Part shown: positions 8,328-14,818 of the stretch, one piece after another | Numbering within the stretch: position 1 is the first letter of the stretch | Layout: each line of letters opens with the position of its first letter | Assembly (NCBI GenBank): GCA_020024475.1 | Contig: JAHHTS010000038.1 | Span: forward strand, 1-21,883 | From: Oscillospiraceae bacterium | GTDB lineage: Bacteria; Bacillota; Clostridia; Oscillospirales; Ruminococcaceae | Length of the DNA: 21,883 nucleotides | Direction of reading: 5' to 3' | Translations under genes and position numbers: made by a program | Notes under the pieces: model-generated | Told to the model about the DNA's origin: nothing | Database searches by the model: none | Seen by the model: only the letters and a program-made list of their open reading frames with translations

Positions 8328-8360
8328 TACCAATCTCCGCAAATATATTTTATTCAACAT

Positions 8361-8389
8361 ATTTTAGCACAATAATATATATTAAACAA
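8361..8389 (-). promoter_or_regulatory. sigma-A promoter of fbp
   Basis: On the minus strand, TTGTTT (8384-8389) and TAAAAT (8361-8366) are separated by 17 bp. The predicted transcript start is near 8354, so only the downstream ATG at 8327 can be the start codon. Confidence 0.65.
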
Positions 8390-8489
8390 CTATTATCCAT
8401 ATTTATATTTAAATAATCCAAAATTTTATTATTTTATGTAACTTTTTGTATTATTAAAGATTAAAATTACTTTTAGTATACTTTGTGTT

Positions 8490-8520
8490 CTAAAAAATGC
8501 CCCACATAGTGGGGCTTATT
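8490..8520 (-). terminator. terminator of fba
   Basis: The 7-bp stem GCCCCAC (8499-8505) / GTGGGGC (8509-8515) has a 3-nt loop and is followed on the minus strand by ATTTTTTA. It begins only a few bases after the fba stop codon. Confidence 0.9.
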
Positions 8521-9384
8521 TTATGCTTTATTAATAGAACCAAATAGCTCCATTTTTTCTTTTACTGTTGCTTTGATAGCTTCAAAACCTGGCGCTAACA
8601 GTTTTCTTGGATCATATCCTTTACCTTCCAAATCTTTACCAGCTTCAATATATTTTCTAGTAGCATCAGCAAACGACAACTGGCACTCTGTATTAACATT
8701 TATTTTTGCAACTCCTAATGAAATTGATTTTTTAATCATATCACCCGGAATACCTGTGCCACCATGTAAAACAAGAGGCATTCCTTCAGTTTCACCTTTA
8801 ATTGCTTCTAGGGCTTCGAAATCAAGTCCTTGCCAATTTGATGGATATTTACCGTGAATATTTCCTATACCTGCTGCTAACATATCAATTCCTAAGTCGG
8901 CTATCATTTTACATTCCTTTGAATCAGCTACCTCGCCTCTTCCTGCAACACCGTCTTCTTCTCCACCGATTGAACCTACCTCAGCCTCAATAGACACACC
9001 TTTTGAATGTGCAAGTGATACAAGTTCTTTAGTCTTTTTGATATTTTCTTCAATAGAATAATGACTTCCGTCAAACATAATTGATGTAAAGCCAGCCTCA
9101 ATACATTTTTTTGCACCATCATAACTACCATGATCAAGATGAAGCGCAACAGGAACGGTGATATTAAGACTTTCTACCATTGCTTTTACCATTGCAGCAA
9201 CTGTTGTAAATCCTGTCATATATTTACCAGCACCTTCTGAAACGCCAAGTATAACAGGGCTATTATTTTCTTGTGCAGTAAGCAAAATAGCTTTTGTCCA
9301 CTCTAGATTATTGATATTAAAAGCACCTACTGCATACCCTTCAGCTTTTGCTTTTACAAGCATATCTCTTGCATTTACAAGCAT
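8521..9384 (-). CDS. fba: fructose-bisphosphate aldolase, class II (zinc-dependent)
   Basis: Cleaves fructose 1,6-bisphosphate to dihydroxyacetone phosphate and glyceraldehyde 3-phosphate, in glycolysis, or the reverse in gluconeogenesis. The 287 residues show the class II TIM barrel: ALHLDHG with catalytic D84 and zinc ligand H85; EAEVGSIGGEEDG (~132-144); GNIHGKYP with H177; LHGGTGIP with H207; and the phosphate-binding KINVNTE. All metal ligands are present and the length fits the Gram-positive FbaA/GatY branch. Tagatose-bisphosphate aldolase is a close alternative, but the lack of tagatose genes and the neighbouring fbp favour Fba. AAGGAG stands 8 nt before the ATG. It is monocistronic, with its own promoter and terminator. 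Confidence 0.93.
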   Translation of the reverse strand: MLVNARDMLVKAKAEGYAVGAFNINNLEWTKAILLTAQENNSPVILGVSEGAGKYMTGFTTVAAMVKAMVESLNITVPVALHLDHGSYDGAKKCIEAGFTSIMFDGSHYSIEENIKKTKELVSLAHSKGVSIEAEVGSIGGEEDGVAGRGEVADSKECKMIADLGIDMLAAGIGNIHGKYPSNWQGLDFEALEAIKGETEGMPLVLHGGTGIPGDMIKKSISLGVAKINVNTECQLSFADATRKYIEAGKDLEGKGYDPRKLLAPGFEAIKATVKEKMELFGSINKA

Positions 9385-9444
9385 AATAATTCTCCTTTAT
9401 AATAATTTTTCGTGTTTTATAGTAAATATTTTTCTCTACTCACT

Positions 9445-9473
9445 ATAATATATGTTTTTATATTACTTTTCAA
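9445..9473 (-). promoter_or_regulatory. sigma-A promoter of fba
   Basis: On the minus strand, TTGAAA (9468-9473) and TATTAT (9445-9450) have a 17-bp spacer. The -35 lies inside the last codons of the upstream DNA glycosylase gene, which has no terminator of its own, so fba may also receive some readthrough. Confidence 0.65.
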
Positions 9474-10305
9474 GATTAAATCTAGCATAATGAAAAATAT
9501 ATTGTTGTGCTATTCCCTCTAGTCCTTTAATACAATCTGGTGTGCCTTCTGGAAACATTTGTTCTAGTGCTCTATTTATCCAAACATCTTTAGGAAAACT
9601 CTCATATTTTTCACAGCTAAACAACAAAACACAATCAGCAACCTTAGGGCCTACTCCCTTTATTTTCATAAGATACTTTTTAGCGTCTTCATAAGACATT
9701 GATTTTATTATATCCTCACTTATTTCTCCACTTATTATTTTATTTACAGCATCAAAAACATATTTTGATCTAAATCCCATTCTCAATTCATTGTACTCTT
9801 CAATAGTAATATCTTTTAGTTGCTCAACCTTAGGAAATGCATACATTTCTCCTACATTGCTTCCATAGGTTTTTGCCATTGCATCAACAATCTTTTTTAT
9901 TCTAGGTATATTATTATTTTGACTAATAATAAAAGTTATAAGTGTTTCAAAAAATGGTTGATTAAGCACGTGTATTCCATCAGCAAAACATATCGCCTTT
10001 TTCATTGTATCATCTTTCGAAAATTTCTTTTTGATATTTGCATAATCCATATCAAGTGCCAAATAATGATATATGTATTTTGCAAATTTTTCATAGTCGC
10101 CTATATCTGTAAAACTTTTTACGACTATATTATTATTTTCTTTATATATATAACAACTGTATTCTCCTGCAAAGCCTCGAAATCCTTGTTCATAGTTATC
10201 CCAACGAAAACACTGACCACAATTAAATGTTTTTTCTAAATCATATAAATCCGTTGATGTAACTTCCGGGAAAACAACTGTATTTTTACATTTTTTATAT
10301 ATCAT
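9463..10305 (-). CDS. 8-oxoguanine DNA glycosylase/lyase, OGG1-like (HhH-GPD superfamily)
   Basis: Excises oxidised guanine from DNA and cleaves the abasic strand (base excision repair). The N-terminal part has the OGG-type QCFRW motif (GQCFRWDNY, ~30-38). A helix-hairpin-helix, KIKGVGPKVADC, carries the Schiff-base lysine K221, followed by the GPD aspartate D240 in FPKDVWI. The 19-residue spacing between K and D equals that of human OGG1 (K249/D268). The 280-residue length is normal for bacterial OGG1 homologues. The C terminus (QQYIFHYAR) looks complete. AlkA-type 3-methyladenine glycosylases lack the catalytic lysine, so OGG1 is the better assignment. The start ATG at 10305 has a weak ribosome binding site (AAAAGAG). 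Confidence 0.88.
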   Translation of the reverse strand: MIYKKCKNTVVFPEVTSTDLYDLEKTFNCGQCFRWDNYEQGFRGFAGEYSCYIYKENNNIVVKSFTDIGDYEKFAKYIYHYLALDMDYANIKKKFSKDDTMKKAICFADGIHVLNQPFFETLITFIISQNNNIPRIKKIVDAMAKTYGSNVGEMYAFPKVEQLKDITIEEYNELRMGFRSKYVFDAVNKIISGEISEDIIKSMSYEDAKKYLMKIKGVGPKVADCVLLFSCEKYESFPKDVWINRALEQMFPEGTPDCIKGLEGIAQQYIFHYARFNLEK

Positions 10306-10342
10306 AATATAAAATCTCTTTTCTTTTGCATATTATGTATAT

Positions 10343-10372
10343 ATTATATCATATTTTGGTATATTATGTAAA
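10343..10372 (-). promoter_or_regulatory. sigma-A promoter of the OGG1-like gene
   Basis: On the minus strand, TTTACA (10367-10372) and a perfect TATAAT (10343-10348) are separated by 18 bp. It occupies one end of the 394-bp divergent spacer 10306-10699. Confidence 0.65.
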
Positions 10373-10482
10373 ATATTGTAATATACTTTTTGATTAAATA
10401 GCGTATTATAATCCCAAAATTAAAGTAGTAAATTTGTTACTATTTACAATTGACTATAAATGTTATTACTAAAAGTTTTAAA

Positions 10483-10513
10483 CAGAGTTTTCAACATCGT
10501 GTTGAAAACTCTG
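10483..10513. repeat. perfect inverted repeat containing GTTTTCAAC
   Basis: CAGAGTTTTCAAC (10483-10495) and GTTGAAAACTCTG (10501-10513) are perfectly complementary; one further A-T pair closes a TCG loop, making 14 bp. It is not followed by a T run on either strand, so it does not look like a terminator. Each arm contains GTTTTCAAC, the same word found repeatedly about 70 bp downstream. Confidence 0.8.
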
Positions 10514-10559
10514 AAGTTTGCATATGTTTTAACTGTAAAAAATTGCTTATTTTAGGAGT

Positions 10560-10609
10560 ATTTTCAACCTTTTCAACCAAGTTTTCAACATTTTATAGTT
10601 TTCGACAAG
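10560..10609. promoter_or_regulatory. cluster of TTTTCAAC elements ending in a Spo0A-box consensus
   Basis: Three direct TTTTCAAC copies occur at 10561-10568, 10570-10577 and 10582-10589. They are followed by TTTTCGACAA at 10599-10608, whose complement TTGTCGAAAA contains the exact Spo0A core TGTCGAA. The other copies (complement GTTGAAAA) differ from it by one or two bases. With the inverted repeat upstream there are six related words in about 125 bp. They lie between the divergent OGG1-like gene and the 83-aa orphan gene. Regulator binding is inferred. Confidence 0.5.
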
Positions 10610-10699
10610 ATAACAATTTGTAATTTTTACTTTACTGAATATGGTATTTTTTACAGTTTTGCATAAATTCACATTTTATTAAATTTTCTAGGAGGTCAT

Positions 10700-10951
10700 A
10701 TGAAAGGTTCACGGCATAATGTTATAGAAATAAAAGATACTCAAAATAGCAATATAGAAAAAATTTTAATTTTTCTAACTCCAGGACAAAATAAGATAGA
10801 TATCGACACAACAAAAAAAGAAGCTGAAGACATTTTACGGAAAGTAAAGGTAAGAAAAAAACTACCGCCTATTTCAGCTAAAGCCAAAATGATTATTATT
10901 GGTACACTCTCTCTACTGCTATCTCTTTTTATTATTTATTTGCTAATTTAA
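10700..10951 (+). CDS. small orphan protein with a C-terminal membrane anchor
   Basis: An 83-residue protein. A perfect AGGAGGT (10690-10696) sits 3-4 nt before the ATG, so it is clearly translated. The first half is soluble and beta-rich (NVIEIKDTQNSNIEKILIFL, then TPGQNKIDID). A lysine-rich stretch (~45-62) precedes a single hydrophobic helix at the extreme C terminus (~64-82), the plan of a tail-anchored or C-terminally anchored protein facing the cytoplasm. I recognise no named family, although the 'EIKDTxNxxxEKxxxF' opening resembles short uncharacterised clostridial proteins. It lies upstream of the RlmB-type methyltransferase, which has its own promoter; no terminator hairpin is visible between them, so cotranscription is possible. 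The region upstream holds the TTTTCAAC cluster. A weak TTGTAA/TATGGT promoter is possible near 10619-10643. Confidence 0.75.
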   Translation: MKGSRHNVIEIKDTQNSNIEKILIFLTPGQNKIDIDTTKKEAEDILRKVKVRKKLPPISAKAKMIIIGTLSLLLSLFIIYLLI

Positions 10952-10975
10952 TTTTCAATTTTATCAAAAAACTCC

Positions 10976-11004
10976 TTTAAAAAGTATTATTAATTTGTTA
11001 TACT
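10976..11004 (+). promoter_or_regulatory. promoter of the RlmB-type methyltransferase gene
   Basis: TTTAAA (10976-10981), a 17-bp spacer and TATACT (10999-11004), preceded by the extended -10 dinucleotide TG (TGTTATACT), which can compensate for the weak -35. Confidence 0.5.
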
Positions 11005-11053
11005 ATATTATTATACAGATTTTAAATAATCACATACTTATAAGGAGCATTTT

Positions 11054-11809
11054 ATGCAACAGAATGAAGAAATTATCTACGGTAAAAACCCTGTTACTGA
11101 ATTATTGAAAAAAAAAGAAGGGGTGGATACTGTTTTTATAAGTGAAAACCTTAATCCTAGTACACAAAACTATTATATGGCTCTTGCAAAAGAGTGTGGC
11201 GCCGTTGTTAAAAAAGTTCACCCTAATAAACTCAAAACACTTTGCAAAAGTGACAATCATCAAGGTATTGCAGCATTTGCCAGTACTGTTGAATATGTTT
11301 CAATTGCACAAATTTTGCGCGTTGCCGAAGAACGAGGTGAGAGTCCTTTCATAGTTCTTTGTGATGGTATAGAAGACCCACACAATCTTGGTGCAATTAT
11401 GAGAAGTGCTTATTTGATGGGCGCTCATGGAATAATAATTCCGAAACGTGGTGGTGTTTCCGTCACAAGTATTGTTCACAAAACTAGTGCTGGTGCAAGT
11501 ATGCATCTACCTGTTGCAAAAGTTGCAAATATTGCACAAGCAGTTAGAAATCTAAAAGAAAATAATATTTTTGTTTACTGTGCTGACTTAAACGCACATC
11601 CATTATATCAGCATAACCTTACTGGCCCTATCGCACTAGTAGTTGGTAGTGAAGGCAAGGGGGTTCAACCATTGGTTAAAAGCCTTTGCGATGACGTTGT
11701 TTCAATTCCTATGCATAATTCTGCAAGCAATGTAGACTCATTTAACGCATCAGTTGCGGCTGGAATTATTATGTATGAAATTAGCCGTCAAAGAAACCTA
11801 GGAAAATAA
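11054..11809 (+). CDS. rlmB: SpoU/TrmH-family 2'-O-ribose RNA methyltransferase, RlmB-like
   Basis: A 251-residue SPOUT enzyme that transfers a methyl group from S-adenosylmethionine to a ribose 2'-OH; RlmB modifies G2251 of 23S rRNA (E. coli numbering). An N-terminal substrate-binding domain (IYGKNPVTELLKKK...) precedes the knotted catalytic domain. Motif 1 is EDPHNLGAIMRSA (107-119, with N111 and R117), motif 2 VVGSEGKG (196-203, with E200) and motif 3 SIPM...SFNASVAAGI (218-237). Motif 3 is unusual: between IPM and SFNAS it reads HNSASNVD, about three residues longer than the common IPM(K/R)GxxxSLN form. TAAGGAG is 8 nt before the ATG. The pseudo-ATPase gene follows 34 nt later in the same direction and is presumably cotranscribed. 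The specific nucleotide target cannot be proven from sequence. Confidence 0.88.
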   Translation: MQQNEEIIYGKNPVTELLKKKEGVDTVFISENLNPSTQNYYMALAKECGAVVKKVHPNKLKTLCKSDNHQGIAAFASTVEYVSIAQILRVAEERGESPFIVLCDGIEDPHNLGAIMRSAYLMGAHGIIIPKRGGVSVTSIVHKTSAGASMHLPVAKVANIAQAVRNLKENNIFVYCADLNAHPLYQHNLTGPIALVVGSEGKGVQPLVKSLCDDVVSIPMHNSASNVDSFNASVAAGIIMYEISRQRNLGK

Positions 11810-11843
11810 TAACTACAAAATTTGTGTAAAGGGGGTGCCTACA

Positions 11844-14558
11844 TTGGCACAATCAGATATTGACAAAATTCTTGAAGATATAAAAAAACGCAAAGAACAG
11901 TCCCAAACAAATAGTACTTTACAATCAACAAAAGAAAATGAGACCTCATCTACCCCGCTAATAAAAGAACATGAAAATACACAAGAAGAAAAACACATTT
12001 CTGATGAAGGTAAAAAACTATTATCACAGTTCATAAATGAAGAAAAAGCCGAAAAACCTGAGTTTGATAAAGAATTCGACGAAAACGAATATGAGAGTAA
12101 AAAAAGTGAAGATTATATTGATGAAAATTTTATGAATTTTTTCACTCAATCAGTTATAGTAACAAAAACACCTGAACAAACAAGTGAAATGAAAATAAAG
12201 CGCAAAAAAAGCGGATTTTTCAAAAGAAAGTATGTTACAGATAGTTTATCTCTCAATATAGATGCTCTTAAAGAACAGGAAGAAAAAAATAGTAAAAAGC
12301 AGAAACTAGTAAATACAGATACTGTTGAAAAGTCTATATTAAAAAATGAAAATATCCTCAACCCAAAAAAAGTTGAAAAAATTGAAGAAAACAAATCACT
12401 AAATACCACTTCCATAGAAAAAACAGAAATCGATACATTTTCTAAACCAGAAATTATTAATCTCAATAAAATCTTAGGTAATGATACAGATGCCGAAAGC
12501 TTAGCTCGACACATTCTTGAACTTAAAAAGAAAAAAGATTCAGCATCTATATCTAAAGTTGAATCTGAAACACAACAAACATCTGGAAATATTAGTATAA
12601 ATGAACCTGAGCAAAATCCAATCGTAAATACTATTTACACTTCTGTAATTGAGGCGCAAGCAAAAGAAGCTGTAGTAAATGAGATGACTGCATTTATCCC
12701 AACTATTGATAGTGAAGGACAAGACGAATATTTAAATAATTCAAATAATTCATCTGACCAAACAATAGTAAAATTATTTGAAAATGAAAAAGATGAGCCG
12801 GAAGTTTTTGAAGAATATATTTCAAACAGTGAATTTTTCTCAAAAGCAGATGATGAAAGCTTAAACATTCGAGATGAATTGCTCACATTTCGTCAAACAC
12901 TTTCTCTTCGAATTATACTCGGACTTGTCTGTGGAATAATTCTTTCGTATTTCAATATGGCTTCCCACGGTAATTGGCCGATGCCTCCTTTTATTTCTCC
13001 TGTGGCTCAGCCTATGATTTTTTACATGGCATGTTCTTTAGTCTTTGGTCTTGTTTTTGTTGGCTTTTTACCAACTATTATATCTGGATTTTCATCAATT
13101 ATAAAAGCTCCTGCACCTGACAGTCTTATAAGCCTTGGAGCAACATTATCAATTGTTCAGTTATTATTTATGATTATCTTCTCAGAAAAAATTGATGTAA
13201 CTAAAACCACTATTTTTGCTGCATATATGTGCTTTGCATTAAGCTTTAATGCTATAGGTAAAAAAATTGCTACAAACACGATTATAAAAAATCTCACACT
13301 TGCAAATGTTCCTGAAGGAATTAATGCAGGATATATCGTTAATGATGCGGATGCAGTGAAAAAATTAGCCAGAACTTTAGATGAGAAATTACCGAAAATA
13401 CTTGTTTCTAGAAAAACTGGAGCTATAAGCAACTTTGTAAAGGCTGGATTTTCCATTCACAACAGCGATTATACTGCAAGAAAACTTTCAATAGCTAGTT
13501 GGTTTGTAACAGCTCTTTGTTTCGTATTAGGTTGGATTTTTTCTAAAGATATTTTAACAGCAATATTCTGTGCCGCTGGTTCTGCGGCAATTCAGTCGCC
13601 ATTATCACAAACACTTATAAATAGTGTTCCAAGTGCTTTGATGCAAAAAAATCTTGAAAAAGTAGGGGCACTTGTAAATGGTTGGCAAGGTATTGATCAA
13701 CTTTCAAAAACAACACATGTTAATTTAGACGCTAAGCATCTTTTCCCAAAAGGAACAATTATACTTCACGGCATAAAAACCTTCGAAAAAGAACGAATTG
13801 ACCTTGCAATCCTTTATGCAGCTAGTGTACTTATAGAAAAATGCAATGTTCTTAAACCAGTATTTATGGATGTAATTGAAGGCAAGACATCAATGCTATA
13901 TCCTGTTGATAGTTGCGAATATATTGAATGTCAAGGTTATGTTTCATGGATAAATAATAATCGTGTCATAATCGGTAATCGTACCCTTATGGAAAAGTAT
14001 GATGTTGAAATGCCACCTATAAGTTTTGAAACTAAATTTACAAAACAAGAAAGAAAACCCATTTATCTTGCAGTAGGCGGAAAGTTATTCGGAATGTTTA
14101 TTTTGAGCTATCATCCTGATGAAATTGTTCAAGAAAACATTAATAAACTTATTGAAAAAAGCGTAAGTATTATTCTTTCTTCAACAGATTTCAATATTGA
14201 CGCCCACCTTATTGAAGAAGTATACAGTATTTCGCCTGACTACATCAGTGTAATGAACCAAAAGGAAGCCTCATTACTTTCACAGTTTACTGAATATTCT
14301 GCTGAAACCGAAGCATGTATGGCTCATCTAGACAGTCTTCCTTCACTTGTATCTGGATTTTGTGGGGCTGAAAGTGCTAGAAGTGCAGAAAAAATCTGCA
14401 GCATGATGCAAATTGCTTGTGTTGCAATAGCATCAGTACTTTCTATCTTGTTTACACGGTCACAGACAATAGCAAACCTACCTCTTGCATCTATTTTTCT
14501 AATAAACTTTGGCTTTATGGGTATTACCATGTTAGCTGCCGTAGCAAAAAAATATTAG
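11844..14558 (+). CDS. P1B-ATPase-like membrane protein lacking catalytic motifs, with long charged N-terminal tail
   Basis: About 904 residues. I place the start at TTG 11844 (MAQSDIDKIL...) because AAAGGGGGTG lies at the right distance; the GTG at 11835 is inside that site. Residues 1-350 are a Lys/Glu/Ser/Asn-rich, probably disordered cytoplasmic tail. From ~352 on the plan follows heavy-metal P1B ATPases: helices near 352-370, 389-412, 427-447 and 455-472, a helix pair 547-580, a cytoplasmic P/N-like domain 590-850 and two final helices (~858-900). PAPDSLISLGATLS (423-436) corresponds to the family's MDxLVALGTTAA. The catalytic motifs are gone: the CPC site reads FCAAGSAA (C576), DKTGT reads LDAKHLFPKGT (D629), TGDN reads SSTDFN (~779-784), and no TGE or GDGxND is found. 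It cannot be a normal ion pump; a structural, sensory or scaffold role is possible. Cotranscription with rlmB is likely. Confidence 0.8.
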   Translation: MAQSDIDKILEDIKKRKEQSQTNSTLQSTKENETSSTPLIKEHENTQEEKHISDEGKKLLSQFINEEKAEKPEFDKEFDENEYESKKSEDYIDENFMNFFTQSVIVTKTPEQTSEMKIKRKKSGFFKRKYVTDSLSLNIDALKEQEEKNSKKQKLVNTDTVEKSILKNENILNPKKVEKIEENKSLNTTSIEKTEIDTFSKPEIINLNKILGNDTDAESLARHILELKKKKDSASISKVESETQQTSGNISINEPEQNPIVNTIYTSVIEAQAKEAVVNEMTAFIPTIDSEGQDEYLNNSNNSSDQTIVKLFENEKDEPEVFEEYISNSEFFSKADDESLNIRDELLTFRQTLSLRIILGLVCGIILSYFNMASHGNWPMPPFISPVAQPMIFYMACSLVFGLVFVGFLPTIISGFSSIIKAPAPDSLISLGATLSIVQLLFMIIFSEKIDVTKTTIFAAYMCFALSFNAIGKKIATNTIIKNLTLANVPEGINAGYIVNDADAVKKLARTLDEKLPKILVSRKTGAISNFVKAGFSIHNSDYTARKLSIASWFVTALCFVLGWIFSKDILTAIFCAAGSAAIQSPLSQTLINSVPSALMQKNLEKVGALVNGWQGIDQLSKTTHVNLDAKHLFPKGTIILHGIKTFEKERIDLAILYAASVLIEKCNVLKPVFMDVIEGKTSMLYPVDSCEYIECQGYVSWINNNRVIIGNRTLMEKYDVEMPPISFETKFTKQERKPIYLAVGGKLFGMFILSYHPDEIVQENINKLIEKSVSIILSSTDFNIDAHLIEEVYSISPDYISVMNQKEASLLSQFTEYSAETEACMAHLDSLPSLVSGFCGAESARSAEKICSMMQIACVAIASVLSILFTRSQTIANLPLASIFLINFGFMGITMLAAVAKKY

Positions 14559-14592
14559 TAAAAAATACCGTCGTAAAAGACGGTATTTTTAT
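14559..14592 (+). terminator. terminator of the rlmB/pseudo-ATPase operon
   Basis: A 12-bp perfect stem, AAAAATACCGTC (14561-14572) / GACGGTATTTTT (14579-14590), with the 6-nt loop GTAAAA and a T run. It follows the stop codon immediately. Confidence 0.92.
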
Positions 14593-14743
14593 TTGTATTA
14601 TATTTACTATTTCGTCATGTTTTCGATTCATGAAAACCTTATTTTTAACATATAAATAAAATTTACAATCTATATTTATAATTGATGTAAAATTTGGAAT
14701 TAAAATATTTTCTAAGATAAACAATAAAATTTCATCACTATTA

Positions 14744-14772
14744 TTGAATTAAATAAAAAAAAGTTTTATAAT
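14744..14772 (+). promoter_or_regulatory. sigma-A promoter of the DUF3048 lipoprotein gene
   Basis: TTGAAT (14744-14749), a 17-bp A-rich spacer and a perfect TATAAT (14767-14772). The transcript would have a leader of about 40 nt. Confidence 0.75.
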
Positions 14773-14818
14773 GTAATAAATGTTTTTACTTAAAAACTAA
14801 AAAATCAGGAGTTTTATT

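Noticed and set aside
8327..8360. ATG at 8360 as start of fbp
   Set aside because: It lies at or before the predicted transcription start, right after the -10, and has no ribosome binding site. ATG 8327 has GGAG at the right distance.
9820..10239. 139-codon open frame on the plus strand
   Set aside because: It is antisense to the OGG1-like gene, has no ribosome binding site and encodes a biased, hydrophobic Ile/Phe/Tyr-rich sequence typical of a shadow frame.
9463..10305. AlkA-type 3-methyladenine glycosylase for the HhH-GPD protein
   Set aside because: The catalytic lysine (K221) 19 residues before the aspartate (D240) and the QCFRW motif indicate an OGG1-type bifunctional enzyme.
10483..10513. 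Inverted repeat as a transcription terminator
   Set aside because: No T run follows on either strand, and it lies between divergent gene starts where no terminator is needed.
10483..10609. Replication origin suggested by repeats resembling DnaA boxes
   Set aside because: No exact TTATCCACA is present, and none of the usual origin neighbours (dnaA, dnaN, recF, gyrB, rpmH, parA/B) are in the window. The Spo0A-type reading fits at least one site exactly.
11835..11843. GTG start at 11835 for the pseudo-ATPase
   Set aside because: This GTG forms part of the ribosome binding site AAAGGGGGTG that properly serves the TTG at 11844.
12146..12514. 122-codon open frame on the minus strand
   Set aside because: Antisense to the charged tail of the pseudo-ATPase. 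The Ser/Phe-rich composition is the complement of Lys/Glu codons, and there is no start signal.
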